Source: Pseudothioclava arenosa (GTDB lineage Bacteria; Pseudomonadota; Alphaproteobacteria; Rhodobacterales; Rhodobacteraceae). Taken from it: 64,000 bases of DNA. Positions 38,933 through 48,234 of this stretch are shown here, piece after piece. Below the pieces are notes generated by a model. The model was not told the origin of the DNA. It worked only from the letters and a program-made list of their open reading frames with translations, and searched no databases. The DNA lies in assembly GCF_002358085.1 (NCBI RefSeq), contig NZ_NTJD01000004.1, forward strand, positions 62,001-126,000. The letters are read 5' to 3'. Every line of letters starts with the position of its first letter. Within the stretch, counting starts at the first letter, position 1. The translations under genes and the position numbers were made by a program.

Positions 38933-39568
38933 TTAGCTCACGACATACCAGTCGCGACGGTGGTTGAACGCGATCACCGCATTCAGGATCACCGCCCCGA
39001 GAAGAGACCACGCCACGCGGTCGGGGGGCAAGAGCCAGAACGCCACGGCAAAGAGGCAAAGATCGTGGATCAGCTGCGTGTAGCCCGCCTTGAAGCCAAA
39101 GCGGTCCTGCAACACCAGCGCCACGATCGAGACGCCGCCAAGGCTGCCCGAATGCCGGAACAGCCCCAGCAGCCCGACGCCCGCGCTGATCCCGAAGAGC
39201 GCGGCCGCGATGCCGGGATGGATGTTTTGCAGCACCAGAACCGGCTTCAGCCCCTCGGCCATCAGCGACACTAGCGTGACCGTGGCTAGGCTTTTCAGGC
39301 AAAACGCCAGCCCCCGCGCCATATAGGCAAAGGCATTGAAGGGGATGTTGATCGCAAAGAACACCACCGAGAAATTCCAGCCCAGCGCATAGGCGAGGAT
39401 CAGCGAAAGGCCCGCCGTGCCGCCCGTCACCAGCCCCGCGGCGCGCAGCAGGTGAATGCCCAGCGCCGCTTGGGCGGCAGCGATGATCAGCCCCTGGATA
39501 TCCTCGAGCAGCGAGTAATGCGGCTCGGGCGGAGGGGATGGGGCAAGGGTATTCGGGTCAGCGGTCAT
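38933..39568 (-). CDS. YitT-family membrane protein, first of a tandem pair
   Basis: A 211-residue protein with about five to six hydrophobic segments. The LVTGGTAGLSLILAYALGWNFSVVFFAINIPF block is the YitT (DUF161) signature. RHSGSLGGVSIVALVLQDRFGFKAGYTQLIHD follows in the second half. It lacks the C-terminal DUF2179 domain found in many Firmicutes members. The gene is a diverged tandem duplicate of the one at 39623. Transport function is suspected for the family but unproven. Confidence 0.8.
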   Translation of the reverse strand: MTADPNTLAPSPPPEPHYSLLEDIQGLIIAAAQAALGIHLLRAAGLVTGGTAGLSLILAYALGWNFSVVFFAINIPFNAFAYMARGLAFCLKSLATVTLVSLMAEGLKPVLVLQNIHPGIAAALFGISAGVGLLGLFRHSGSLGGVSIVALVLQDRFGFKAGYTQLIHDLCLFAVAFWLLPPDRVAWSLLGAVILNAVIAFNHRRDWYVVS

Positions 39569-39622
39569 GACCTAAATTTCGCGCGAAATGACGCGCCGGT
39601 CAAGACCGATTGCGGGGCCGGA

Positions 39623-40240
39623 TCAGGTCGCGATATAGCGGTCGCGGCGGTGGTTCATGGTGATGACGAGGTTCAGCACGACGGCGCCAAGGAACGACCA
39701 GGCCACCGTCTGCCCGTCGCGCAACAGAAGCGCGACGCCAAAGACGCAGGCATCGAACAGGAGCTGCGTCAGCCCCGCGCGAAACCCGGTCTTGTCCTGG
39801 AGATACAGCGCCACGATGCCGACGCCGCCAAGGCTCGCCCCGTGGCGAAACAGCGCCAGCAGCGCCGAGCCCGAAATCACCCCGATCAGCACCGCGCCCA
39901 GCGCCGGGTGCAGCGTCTCGAAGCTCACATAGCGCGGCAGCACCATCGTCAGCCCCGACAACAGGCTAACCGCAGCGAGCGTCTTGATCACGAAGGCCAG
40001 CCCCAGCCGTTTATAGCCGAGCCAGTAGAAGGGCAGGTTGATCACGAAGAACACCGGACCAAACGCCCAGCCCGTCGCATAGGAGATCAGAATCGCAAGC
40101 CCCGCCGTCTGCCCCGTCACCAGCCCCAGATGGGTCAGCATCACCACGCCGAAGGCCGCCATCAGCGCGCCATAGGCAATGCCTTGGGCGTCATCGAGGG
40201 CGGAGTGGCGGGCAGGGGTCTCGGCAATGATCTCGGTCAT
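39623..40240 (-). CDS. YitT-family membrane protein, second of a tandem pair
   Basis: A 205-residue protein aligned over its whole length with the 38933 gene: LVTGQTAGLAILISYATGWAFGPVFFVINLPF, RHGASLGGVGIVALYLQDKTGFRAGLTQLLFD and the shared C-terminal NHRRD(R/W)Y. It lies 54 bases upstream of its paralogue on the same strand. The two probably form hetero- or homomers with related roles; no substrate can be named. Confidence 0.8.
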   Translation of the reverse strand: MTEIIAETPARHSALDDAQGIAYGALMAAFGVVMLTHLGLVTGQTAGLAILISYATGWAFGPVFFVINLPFYWLGYKRLGLAFVIKTLAAVSLLSGLTMVLPRYVSFETLHPALGAVLIGVISGSALLALFRHGASLGGVGIVALYLQDKTGFRAGLTQLLFDACVFGVALLLRDGQTVAWSFLGAVVLNLVITMNHRRDRYIAT

Positions 40241-40282
40241 GGCGCGAGATCATCCGAAAACACCCGCCGACGCAAGAGGGGG

Positions 40283-40987
40283 CTATTGCAGTGTGTAGGT
40301 GAAGGATTTCACCACCGGGCCCTCGCGCCCGATCTGGATACATTGGTGAATGTCGATCCCGTCCTTCTGCGTCAGGAAATGGATCTGGTCGATCAGCGCG
40401 TCGCGCTCGTCGAACCAAAGCCGGACATCACTTTCCCAGTCGCATTCGGGTTTCTCGGAGCGCAGGAGTTGCAGGATCGCCAGATCCGCGATCGGCGGGA
40501 ACTTGTAGAAAATCTCGTCGGGGGTCAGATCGTCGAACTTGGGCTGGCGGGCATAGCCGATCTCGGTTTCGGTGCGCACGCGTGGGGTGAAATAGATCAG
40601 CAGGCGATTGGGTTTTGGACCGCCTATCGTGATGTTGTTCTCTTCAAGGCAGATCATCGCGCCCTTGCAGCGTTCGGCGCGGGCGGCGGCCTTGGCGCGT
40701 TCTTCGGCCTGCGTCTTCACCCAGTCCGGGTGGTCATTCACGCTGTTGCGCACCCAGCCTTCTTCGTTGAGCCGCAGCATCAGCCGGTAGGTCGCGTTCA
40801 GGTTCGGCAGGGCTGAATTGAGCTTGGGCGTGTCGCCGGTTTCGCTCCAGCGCCGCGCGATGCGAAAGCGCAAGACCTGCCCGACCTGCCCCTTGATCAG
40901 CGCTTCGACATCGGTCTGTGCCGAAAAGACCGGGGCGGTGGTGGCGATCAGCGCCAGCAGGGCGGCGGCAAGGAGCTTTCTGACCAA
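40283..40987 (-). CDS. Exported protein of unknown function
   Basis: A 234-residue protein with a signal peptide (KLLAAALLALIATTAPVFSA) and a soluble mature part. A TTG at 40987 is proposed as start because GGAGGG lies at ideal spacing upstream and the signal peptide then begins correctly; a GTG at 41035 would add 16 residues. The mature protein has about five cysteines and the motif WFDERDALIDQIHFLTQKDGIDIHQCIQI near its end. Conserved-looking but no family is recognised. Confidence 0.6.
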   Translation of the reverse strand: MVRKLLAAALLALIATTAPVFSAQTDVEALIKGQVGQVLRFRIARRWSETGDTPKLNSALPNLNATYRLMLRLNEEGWVRNSVNDHPDWVKTQAEERAKAAARAERCKGAMICLEENNITIGGPKPNRLLIYFTPRVRTETEIGYARQPKFDDLTPDEIFYKFPPIADLAILQLLRSEKPECDWESDVRLWFDERDALIDQIHFLTQKDGIDIHQCIQIGREGPVVKSFTYTLQ

Positions 40988-41055
40988 GGTGAACCCTCCA
41001 ACGAATACAAGTGCAGTCTGCCGGGCAGCCCGCACGGGGGCAAGCGTTAAGGCAT

Positions 41056-41084
41056 AAAAAATGGCCGGGCGCAGGGCCCGGCCA
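41056..41084 (-). terminator. Terminator of icd
   Basis: TGGCCGGGC (41062-41070) pairs perfectly with GCCCGGCCA (41076-41084). On the minus strand six Ts follow. Confidence 0.85.
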
Positions 41085-41104
41085 GTCAGGGGAAAACAAG
41101 TCGA

Positions 41105-42313
41105 TCACATCGCCTTGTTGAGGTATTCGTCGACCTTCTCGAGGAAGCCCATCGTGGTCAGCCAGCGCTGGTCGGGCCCGACCAGCAGCGCGAGATCCTT
41201 GGTCATGAACCCGTCCTCGACGCATTGCACGGTGACGCGCTCGAGCGTCTCGGCAAATTTCATCAGCTCGGCGTTGCCATCGAGCTTGGCGCGGTGCTTG
41301 AGGCCACCGGTCCAAGCGTAGATCGAGGCCACCGAGTTGGTCGAGGTCGCCTCGCCCTTCTGGTGCTGGCGATAGTGGCGGGTGACGGTGCCATGCGCGG
41401 CCTCGGCCTCAACGATCTTGCCGTCGGGCGTCATCAGCTGCGAGGCCATCAGCCCGAGCGAGCCGAAGCCCTGCGCCACCGTGTCCGACTGCACATCGCC
41501 GTCATAGTTCTTGCAGGCCCAGACAAAACCGCCGTTCCATTTCAGCGCGCAGGCCACCATGTCGTCGATCAGGCGGTGCTCGTACCAGATCCCAGCCTTC
41601 TTGAACTGCTCCTCGAATTCCTCTTCGTAGACCTTCTGGAACAGGTCCTTGAAGCGGCCGTCATAGGCCTTGAGGATGGTGTTCTTGGTCGACAGATAGA
41701 CCGGCCATTTCAGCGCGAGGCCGTAGTTCAGCGAGGCGCGGGCAAAGTCGATGATCGAGTCGTCGAGGTTGTACATGCCCTGGAACACGCCCGCCGAGGG
41801 TGCGTCGTAAACCAGCTTCTCGATCACGGTGCCGTCCGCGCCCTCGTATTTCATCGTGAGCTTGCCAGCACCCGGGAAGGTGAAGTCGGTCGCCTTGTAC
41901 TGGTCGCCAAACGCGTGACGGCCAACGACGATCGGCTTGGTCCAGCCCGGCACGAGGCGCGGCACGTTGCGGCAGATGATCGGCTGGCGGAAGACCACGC
42001 CGCCAAGGATGTTGCGGATCGTGCCATTCGGCGATTTCCACATCTTCTTCAGGCCGAATTCCTCGACCCGTGCCTCGTCGGGGGTGATCGTCGCGCATTT
42101 CACGCCGACGCCGTATTCCTTGATCGCAAGGGCGGCGTCGATGGTGATCTGGTCTTCGGTGCGGTCACGCTCCTCGATGCCGAGGTCGTAATATTTCAAG
42201 TCGAGATCGAGATAGGGAAGGATCAGTTTCTGCTTGATGAAATCCCAGATGATCCGGGTCATTTCATCGCCGTCGAGTTCGACGACCGGGTTTGCAACTT
42301 TGATCTTGGACAT
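41105..42313 (-). CDS. icd: NADP-dependent isocitrate dehydrogenase
   Basis: A 402-residue TCA-cycle enzyme of the eukaryote-like dimeric type. Motifs include [16 protein letters not shown] at the N-terminus, the substrate-binding [12 protein letters not shown] near residue 95, [21 protein letters not shown] near 270 and [11 protein letters not shown] near 310. It oxidises isocitrate to 2-oxoglutarate. The ATG at 42313 has GAGGGG just upstream; it would be 10 residues longer from an earlier ATG. It is transcribed alone and ends at a strong terminator. An inverted repeat GGTAT-N8-ATACC lies at 42386-42403 in its upstream region. Confidence 0.96.
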   Translation of the reverse strand: MSKIKVANPVVELDGDEMTRIIWDFIKQKLILPYLDLDLKYYDLGIEERDRTEDQITIDAALAIKEYGVGVKCATITPDEARVEEFGLKKMWKSPNGTIRNILGGVVFRQPIICRNVPRLVPGWTKPIVVGRHAFGDQYKATDFTFPGAGKLTMKYEGADGTVIEKLVYDAPSAGVFQGMYNLDDSIIDFARASLNYGLALKWPVYLSTKNTILKAYDGRFKDLFQKVYEEEFEEQFKKAGIWYEHRLIDDMVACALKWNGGFVWACKNYDGDVQSDTVAQGFGSLGLMASQLMTPDGKIVEAEAAHGTVTRHYRQHQKGEATSTNSVASIYAWTGGLKHRAKLDGNAELMKFAETLERVTVQCVEDGFMTKDLALLVGPDQRWLTTMGFLEKVDEYLNKAM

Positions 42314-42411
42314 GGGTGCCCCTCCATGGCGCAGATGATTCATCTGAGCTTGCTTTTAGCGGATCGGAAGGCGGAAATCCAGTTCGGTATGCGACTGTAT
42401 ACCAAAAATAT

Positions 42412-43011
42412 TCAGAGCCGCTCCCGCGCCGCGAACCAGGGCAGGATGCGGGCGCGCACGGCCTGCCAGACCTCGGGCAATCCGCGCGCGATTTTCGCGC
42501 CCACGCGGGCTTCGAGCTGGGGCAGGGTGACGTTGAATTCCTCCCACGAGCCTCCGCCCGCGCGCAGGTTCAACAGCACCGGCTGCGTGCGATCGAGCGA
42601 TTTGGCGAAAACGGCGGTCGGGGTCTCATTGGCTTCGAATTCCTGCCAGAGCGCCAGAAGCTCGGCGCCCTGATCCTCGGGCAAGAGGCCAAAGATCCGC
42701 TCGGCCGCCGCCGCCTCGGCCGCCAGCAATGCTGGCGCATCATGCGCCGCGCCGCCCTGCGCGTGGATCGGCACATCGCCCACGTCGATCTCCACGAGGT
42801 CATGCAGCAACAGCATCCGGATCGCGCGGGAAATATCGACGCCGTGCCCCGCCTGATCGGCCAGCACCAGCGCGTAAAGCGCCAGCGACCAGCTGTGCTC
42901 ACCCGAATTCTCGGGGCGCGATCCGTCATGGATCGGGGTCGCGCGGGTCACCGATTTCAGCTTCTCGGCTTCGAGCAGGAAGGCGAATTGCTGCTCGAGC
43001 CGCGTCGTCAT
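42412..43011 (-). CDS. HD-domain phosphohydrolase (YfbR-like)
   Basis: A 199-residue metal-dependent HD hydrolase. Ligands are in ENSGEHSW (first His near residue 39) and LLLHDLVEIDVGD (HD pair near residue 69), with a later Asp in KSLDRTQP. Relatives remove phosphate from deoxynucleoside monophosphates (YfbR). The ATG overlaps the stop of the upstream small gene (ATGA). The substrate is inferred. Confidence 0.82.
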   Translation of the reverse strand: MTTRLEQQFAFLLEAEKLKSVTRATPIHDGSRPENSGEHSWSLALYALVLADQAGHGVDISRAIRMLLLHDLVEIDVGDVPIHAQGGAAHDAPALLAAEAAAAERIFGLLPEDQGAELLALWQEFEANETPTAVFAKSLDRTQPVLLNLRAGGGSWEEFNVTLPQLEARVGAKIARGLPEVWQAVRARILPWFAARERL

Positions 43012-43241
43012 GCCTGACCCTTCGCGGCCCTGGACTTGGCGATCTGTTCCTCAAGGAACTTGCGCCCGCGCCGCTCGGCCAGATGGGTGCGGCAGGCCGT
43101 GTTATAGGCCTCCTGCAGCGAAGGCGAGGAGGTGCCGATGTAATTGCCCACATCGACCCAGAGCCGGTCATTGCCGGTCTCGTCCATCGCCTTCATCGTG
43201 TCATAGGCGAGCTTTTCAGCCAGTTCTTCGAGCAGCGCCAT
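43008..43241 (-). CDS. Small conserved-type protein in a three-gene unit
   Basis: A 77-residue helical protein (MALLEELAEKLAYDTMKAMDETGNDRLWVDVGNYIGTSSPSLQEAYN region). It has no signal peptide or membrane segment and one cysteine (NTACRTHLAERRGRKFL). CGGAGG precedes the ATG. It is four-base coupled to the HD hydrolase downstream and 11 bases from the alpha/beta hydrolase upstream. I do not recognise a characterised family. Confidence 0.6.
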   Translation of the reverse strand: MALLEELAEKLAYDTMKAMDETGNDRLWVDVGNYIGTSSPSLQEAYNTACRTHLAERRGRKFLEEQIAKSRAAKGQA

Positions 43242-43252
43242 GCCAGCCTCCG

Positions 43253-43930
43253 TTAGCGCGTGCCCTCGGTCAGGCGGCGTTTCACGTAATCCTGCACCGT
43301 CGAGATCAGCGGCTTCATATGCGCCTCTTCATCCTTGAAGAAGTGATCCGCGCCTTCGATCTCGGTGTGGGTGATGGTGATGCCCTTCTGCTCGTGCAGT
43401 TTCGAGACCAGTGACGCGGTCTCGGCCGGCGGCGCGATGCGGTCTGCGGTGCCGTTGATGATCAGCCCCGAAGACGGGCAGGGCGCAAGGAAGCTGTAAT
43501 CGTAATTGCCCGGCCCCGGCGACGAGGCCCCGGGCGGTGCGACCGACACGAAGCCGGTGATCTCGGGGCGGCGCATCAAAAGCTGCATGCCGATCCAGGC
43601 GCCAAAGCTGTGGCCCGCGACCCAGCAATGCTTGGAGTTCGGGTTCATCGCCTGCAGGTAATCCAGCGCCGAAGCGGCGTCCGACAATTCACCCACGCCC
43701 GCGTCATACTCGCCCTGGCTGCGGCCCACGCCCCGGAAGTTGAAGCGCAGAACGGTGAAGCCGATCTGGTGGAAGGCGTAATGCAGGTTATAGACGACGC
43801 GGTTGTTCATCGTGCCGCCGAATTGCGGATCGGGGTGCAGGATGATCGCGATCGGCGCGTCGGGATTGGCTTGCGGATGATAGCGGCCCTCGAGGCGACC
43901 TTCGGGACCGGGGAAAATGACTTCGGGCAT
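43253..43930 (-). CDS. Alpha/beta hydrolase
   Basis: A 225-residue protein with the catalytic serine in GHSFGAW near residue 107, the acid in NGTADRIAPP near 166 and the histidine in EGADHFFKDE near 198. The oxyanion segment is HPDPQFGGTMNNRVV near 33 and FRGVGRSQGEYD follows. This is the DUF-like dienelactone/carboxylesterase branch common in alphaproteobacteria; the substrate is not known. It leads a unit with the small protein and HD hydrolase and is divergent from iscR. Confidence 0.82.
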   Translation of the reverse strand: MPEVIFPGPEGRLEGRYHPQANPDAPIAIILHPDPQFGGTMNNRVVYNLHYAFHQIGFTVLRFNFRGVGRSQGEYDAGVGELSDAASALDYLQAMNPNSKHCWVAGHSFGAWIGMQLLMRRPEITGFVSVAPPGASSPGPGNYDYSFLAPCPSSGLIINGTADRIAPPAETASLVSKLHEQKGITITHTEIEGADHFFKDEEAHMKPLISTVQDYVKRRLTEGTR

Positions 43931-43988
43931 CGTTTCTCGCTTGTATCGCTCTCGCGTGGCCTTTGCGGACCTGCGACCTCTTGAAAAC

Positions 43989-44017
43989 TTGACGGTTTCA
44001 CTCAGGGGTCGTAGGAC
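43989..44017 (+). promoter_or_regulatory. Possible sigma-70 promoter of the suf operon
   Basis: TTGACG (43989-43994) is a good -35; 17 bases later TAGGAC (44012-44017) is a poor -10. It lies about 120 bases upstream of iscR, in the region where iron or IscR control would act. Confidence 0.3.
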
Positions 44018-44139
44018 GAGGCCAGGCCCGGCACCACGCCGGAAAACTGCTGGTTCCGAGTTAAGCGGCCAAGGGCGCGGCGTCAATGCCCGCCCCCCTG
44101 TAAATGCGGCCCGGGACGCGCTTTCTCGGGGGAGGGGCG

Positions 44140-44598
44140 ATGAAACTTTCGACCAAAGGGCGCTATGCGATCGTGGCGTTGGTGGATATGGCGACGGTGC
44201 GCCCGGGCGAGCGGACCTCGCTGGCGGCGATTTCCGAGCGTCAGAGCATCTCGCTGCCCTATCTCGAACAGCTTTTCGTGCGGTTGCGCCGCGCGGGCCT
44301 TGTGAATTCGGTGCGCGGCCCCGGCGGCGGCTATCGGCTGGCGCGCGCGCCGCACGAGATCCGCATCTCCGAGGTTTTCGAGGCGGTCGACGAAACCGTT
44401 TCGGCGATGGAAATGGGCGCGGGCGCCTCGGGCGGTGTTTCGGGAACGCGGGCGCAGTCGTTGTCGAACCGGCTCTGGGAAAGCCTGAGCGCGCAGGTCT
44501 TCGTGTTCCTGCACCAGACCTCGCTGGAGGATGTGGTGAAGAACGGGCTGAAACCCTGCCCGGCGGTGCCTTCGCTGTTTTCGGTGGTGGACGAATGA
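44140..44598 (+). CDS. iscR: Rrf2-family regulator IscR, single-cysteine type
   Basis: A 152-residue winged-helix regulator (MKLSTKGRYAIVALVDMA, ISLPYLEQLFVRLRRAGLVNSVRGPGGGYRLAR) that heads the suf operon and presumably represses it when Fe-S clusters are plentiful. Classical IscR has three clustered cysteines near residues 92-104; here that stretch (METGAG-type loop, MEMGAGASGGVSGT) has none. The only cysteine is C140 near the end. This is the pattern described for Rhodobacter sphaeroides IscR, which still binds a cluster in an unusual way. GGAGGGG precedes the ATG. Confidence 0.9.
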   Translation: MKLSTKGRYAIVALVDMATVRPGERTSLAAISERQSISLPYLEQLFVRLRRAGLVNSVRGPGGGYRLARAPHEIRISEVFEAVDETVSAMEMGAGASGGVSGTRAQSLSNRLWESLSAQVFVFLHQTSLEDVVKNGLKPCPAVPSLFSVVDE

Positions 44599-44642
44599 TG
44601 CCAAGGCGCGCCCGTGGTGAGGACTGGACGCCTCCGGCGGGG

Positions 44643-44699
44643 GCGTATTTGCGCCAAGAAGAAACGGGCGGCCTTGCCTTCTTCTTGGCCGAAATACGC
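44643..44699. repeat. 21-base inverted repeat (REP-like hairpin) in the suf operon
   Basis: The arms 44643-44663 and 44679-44699 match as inverted copies with two mismatches; the conserved parts are GCGTATTT, GCCAAGAAGAA and their complements. It lies between iscR and the desulfurase gene, preceded by CGCCTCCGGCGG, so it belongs with the intergenic motif at 13934. There is no T-run. It could attenuate or stabilise the operon mRNA. Confidence 0.6.
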
Positions 44700-44740
44700 A
44701 TGACCCGCTCGGGGGCCGCGTGCGCGGGGCGGAGGGCGTG

Positions 44741-45823
44741 ATGGTCGAGCGGCTTTATCTCGACTGGAATGCCACGGCGCCGATGCGCGCCGAGGCGCGC
44801 GCGGCGATGGTCGCGGCGATGGATCTGGTCGGCAACCCGTCCTCGGTGCATGCCGAGGGGCGCGCAGCGAAATCGGCGCTGGAGCGCGCGCGGGCGCAGG
44901 TGGCCGAGGCGCTCGGGGCCGAGGGGCAGGATGTCGTGTTTACCTCGGGCGCGACCGAGGCGGCGGCGCTCGCGCTCGAAGGGCGGGGCGCGCACTGTGC
45001 CGAAATCGAGCATGAGGCCGTCAGCGCCTGGTGTGCGCCCGATCTGCCGGTCGATGGCTTTGGCCGTGTGACGGTGGCCGATCCGGCGCAAAGCGCGCTG
45101 CAACTGGCCAATTCCGAGACCGGCGTGGTGCAGGATTTGCCGCCGGGTCTTTGGCTGAGCGATCTGACCCAGGCCTTCGGCAAGATACCCTTTGCCTTCA
45201 ACTGGCTTGAGGCGACCTGCGGGATCGTGTCCGCGCATAAGCTCGGCGGGCCCAAGGGCGTTGGCGCGCTGGTCCTGCGACGGGGCACGGATATTGCCGC
45301 GCGGCTCAAGGGCGGCGGGCAGGAGATGGGGCGCCGCGCGGGCACGGAAAACCTGCTTGGCGCGGTCGGGTTCGGGGCGGCGGCCGAGGCGGCGGCGCGC
45401 GATCTGGACGCCGGTGTCTGGGATGAAGTCGCAGAAATTAGAAATATTCTAAAATTGGCTCTGGAAGAGGCCGACCAAACGCTCTATTTTCCGGGTTGGG
45501 AAACAACGCGCGACAAGGACGGGGCGGGGGCCGACAGGCCCGCGCTCCTGCCTAACACGCTTTCGGTGATCGCGCCCGGATGGAAGGGCGAGACGCAGGT
45601 GATGCGCATGGATCTGGCGGGTTTCGCCATTTCCGCGGGCTCGGCCTGTTCCTCGGGCAAGGTGCGCGCAAGCCGCGTGCTGCGCGCGATGGGCTGGCCG
45701 GAGGAACAGGCGGGCAGCGCGATGCGCGTCTCTCTGGGCCCGGGCATTTCCCGCGAGCAGGTCTTGCGGTTTGCCGCCGAGTGGGGCAAGGCCCGAAAGA
45801 AGGCGCTGGAGCGCAACGGATGA
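44741..45823 (+). CDS. Cysteine desulfurase, NifS/IscS class
   Basis: A 360-residue PLP enzyme that supplies sulfur for Fe-S assembly. The PLP lysine is K167 in SAHKLGGPKG and the persulfide cysteine is C303 in GSACSSGKVRAS, the longer-loop arrangement of class I desulfurases. It is about 40 residues shorter than IscS. The ATG at 44741 follows GGAGGGCG; a longer open frame upstream contains the inverted repeat and is not credible as coding. A class II desulfurase (sufS) ends the same operon, so the unit encodes two different sulfur donors. Confidence 0.9.
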   Translation: MVERLYLDWNATAPMRAEARAAMVAAMDLVGNPSSVHAEGRAAKSALERARAQVAEALGAEGQDVVFTSGATEAAALALEGRGAHCAEIEHEAVSAWCAPDLPVDGFGRVTVADPAQSALQLANSETGVVQDLPPGLWLSDLTQAFGKIPFAFNWLEATCGIVSAHKLGGPKGVGALVLRRGTDIAARLKGGGQEMGRRAGTENLLGAVGFGAAAEAAARDLDAGVWDEVAEIRNILKLALEEADQTLYFPGWETTRDKDGAGADRPALLPNTLSVIAPGWKGETQVMRMDLAGFAISAGSACSSGKVRASRVLRAMGWPEEQAGSAMRVSLGPGISREQVLRFAAEWGKARKKALERNG

Positions 45824-45862
45824 CGAGGGGCGCGCGCGCCCCAAAGACTGAGGAACGAGAAC

Positions 45863-47377
45863 GTGACATCTGATCTGGAAATCCGCGAGGGCGTCGACCG
45901 CGAGACGGTCGAGACCGTGCAGAATATGGGCTCCTACAAATACGGCTGGGAGACCGAGATCGAGATGGAGTTCGCCCCGAAAGGGCTGAGCGAAGAGATC
46001 GTGCGGTTGATCTCGGCCAAGAATGACGAGCCGGAATGGATGCTGGAATGGCGTCTGGCGGCCTTCCGTCGCTGGCAGGAGATGCCCGAACCCGATTGGG
46101 CGATGCTGAACATCCCGGCGATCGACTATCAGGACATCTATTACTACGCGCGCCCGAAAAGCATGGAGACCAAGCCGAAGTCGCTGGACGAGGTCGACCC
46201 CAAGCTGCTGGCGACCTATGAAAAGCTGGGCATCCCGTTGAAGGAACAGCTGATCCTCGCCGGCGTCGAAGGCGCCGAGGATTTGGTCGAGGGCGAGCGT
46301 CAGGTGGCCGTCGATGCGGTGTTCGACAGCGTCTCGGTCGGCACCACCTTCAAGGACAAGCTGGCCGAGGCGGGCGTGATCTTCTGCTCGATCTCGGAGG
46401 CGATCAAGGAACACCCCGAGCTGGTCAAGAAATACCTCGGCACGGTGGTGCCGCAGTCGGACAATTTCTTTGCCACGCTGAACTGCGCGGTGTTCTCGGA
46501 TGGCTCCTTTGTCTACGTGCCGCCGGGCGTGAAATGCCCGATGGAGCTGTCGACCTATTTCCGCATCAACGCCGAAAACACCGGCCAGTTCGAGCGCACG
46601 CTGATCGTCGCCGACAAGGGCGCCTATGTCAGCTATCTCGAAGGCTGCACCGCGCCCAAGCGTGACACCGCGCAGCTGCATGCGGCGGTGGTGGAAATCG
46701 TCATCGAGGAAGATGCCGAGGTCAAATATTCGACCGTGCAGAACTGGTTCCCCGGCGACGAGAACGGCAAGGGCGGGATCTATAACTTCGTCACCAAGCG
46801 CGCCGATTGCCGCGGCGACCGCGCCAAGGTGATGTGGACCCAGGTTGAGACCGGCTCGGCGATCACCTGGAAATACCCGTCCTGCATCCTGCGCGGCGCG
46901 GATACCCAGGGCGAGTTCTACTCGATCGCGATCACCAACAACTGGCAGCAGGCCGATACCGGCACCAAGATGATCCATCTGGGCAAGAATTCGAAGTCGC
47001 GGATCGTCTCCAAGGGGATCTCGGCAGGCCATGCGCAAAACACCTATCGCGGTCTGGTCAGCATGCACCCGAAGGCCAAGAACTCGCGCAATTACACGCA
47101 ATGCGACAGCCTTCTGATCGGCGATAAATGCGGCGCCCACACGGTGCCCTACATCGAGGTCAAGAACAACTCGAGCCGCGTCGAGCACGAGGCCACCACC
47201 TCGAAGGTCGATGACGATCAGCTGTTCTACTGCCGCGCCCGTGGCGTCGGCGAGGAAGAGGCTGTGGCGCTGGTGGTGAACGGCTTCTGCCGCGAAGTGC
47301 TGCAGGCGCTGCCGATGGAATTCGCAATGGAAGCGCAATCGCTGGTGGCGATCAGCCTCGAAGGCAGCGTTGGTTAA
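45863..47377 (+). CDS. sufB: Fe-S cluster assembly scaffold SufB
   Basis: A 504-residue subunit of the SufBCD scaffold. Family landmarks are [19 protein letters not shown] near residue 50, [19 protein letters not shown] near 215, SYLEGCTAP near 255 and the C-terminal beta-helix motif [16 protein letters not shown] with the acceptor cysteine in [17 protein letters not shown]. The start is a GTG at 45863. It lies 40 bases after the desulfurase and 86 before sufC. Confidence 0.96.
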   Translation: MTSDLEIREGVDRETVETVQNMGSYKYGWETEIEMEFAPKGLSEEIVRLISAKNDEPEWMLEWRLAAFRRWQEMPEPDWAMLNIPAIDYQDIYYYARPKSMETKPKSLDEVDPKLLATYEKLGIPLKEQLILAGVEGAEDLVEGERQVAVDAVFDSVSVGTTFKDKLAEAGVIFCSISEAIKEHPELVKKYLGTVVPQSDNFFATLNCAVFSDGSFVYVPPGVKCPMELSTYFRINAENTGQFERTLIVADKGAYVSYLEGCTAPKRDTAQLHAAVVEIVIEEDAEVKYSTVQNWFPGDENGKGGIYNFVTKRADCRGDRAKVMWTQVETGSAITWKYPSCILRGADTQGEFYSIAITNNWQQADTGTKMIHLGKNSKSRIVSKGISAGHAQNTYRGLVSMHPKAKNSRNYTQCDSLLIGDKCGAHTVPYIEVKNNSSRVEHEATTSKVDDDQLFYCRARGVGEEEAVALVVNGFCREVLQALPMEFAMEAQSLVAISLEGSVG

Positions 47378-47463
47378 TCTGCCCGCAGGGGCATGAACGG
47401 AATTGGATTTGGGCCGGAGGGCGCGCAGACGGCGCCGGGGTCCCGCAAGAGACGGTGAAATAA

Positions 47464-48234
47464 ATGCTGGAAATCAAGAACCTGCACGTCAAACTTGAAG
47501 AAGAGGACAAGGTCATCCTGAAAGGGGTGAACCTGACGGTCGAGACCGGCAAGGTGCATGCGATCATGGGCCCGAACGGCTCGGGCAAGTCGACGCTGTC
47601 CTATGTGCTTTCGGGGCGCGACGGCTATGAGGTGACCGACGGTTCGGCGCTGCTCGAGGGCGAGGAACTGCTGGAGATGGAGCCCGAAGAGCGCGCCGCC
47701 GCGGGCCTGTTCCTCGCGTTCCAATATCCGGTCGAGATCCCGGGCGTCGGCAACATGACCTTCCTGCGCACCGCTCTGAACGCGCAGCGCAAGGCGCGCG
47801 GGCAAGACGAGCTTTCGGCGGGTGAATTCCTGAAGGTCGTGCGCGAAAAGGCGAAAACCCTGAAAATCGACGCCGACATGCTGAAACGCCCGGTCAACGT
47901 CGGCTTCTCTGGCGGCGAGAAAAAGCGCAACGAGATTCTGCAGATGGCGATGCTCGAACCCAAGATGTGCATCCTCGACGAGACCGACTCGGGGCTTGAC
48001 GTGGACGCGATGCGGCTTGTGGCCGATGGCGTGAACGCGCTGCGTGACGCGGGCCGCAGCTTCCTCGTGATCACCCACTATCAGCGCCTGCTCGATCACA
48101 TCAAACCGGACGTGGTGCATATCATGGCCGATGGCCGCATCATCCAGACCGGCGGGCCGGAGCTTGCGCTTGAGGTCGAACAGAACGGCTATGCCGATAT
48201 CCTCAAGGCGCATGGTCTGACGGAGGCGGTGTGA
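47464..48234 (+). CDS. sufC: Fe-S assembly ATPase SufC
   Basis: A 256-residue ABC-type ATPase that drives conformational change in SufBCD. Walker A is GPNGSGKST near residue 37, the signature FSGGEKKRNEILQM near 144 and Walker B CILDETDSGLDVDAMR. The ETDSGLD form is specific for SufC. It is coupled to sufD by a one-base overlap (TGATG). Confidence 0.96.
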   Translation: MLEIKNLHVKLEEEDKVILKGVNLTVETGKVHAIMGPNGSGKSTLSYVLSGRDGYEVTDGSALLEGEELLEMEPEERAAAGLFLAFQYPVEIPGVGNMTFLRTALNAQRKARGQDELSAGEFLKVVREKAKTLKIDADMLKRPVNVGFSGGEKKRNEILQMAMLEPKMCILDETDSGLDVDAMRLVADGVNALRDAGRSFLVITHYQRLLDHIKPDVVHIMADGRIIQTGGPELALEVEQNGYADILKAHGLTEAV

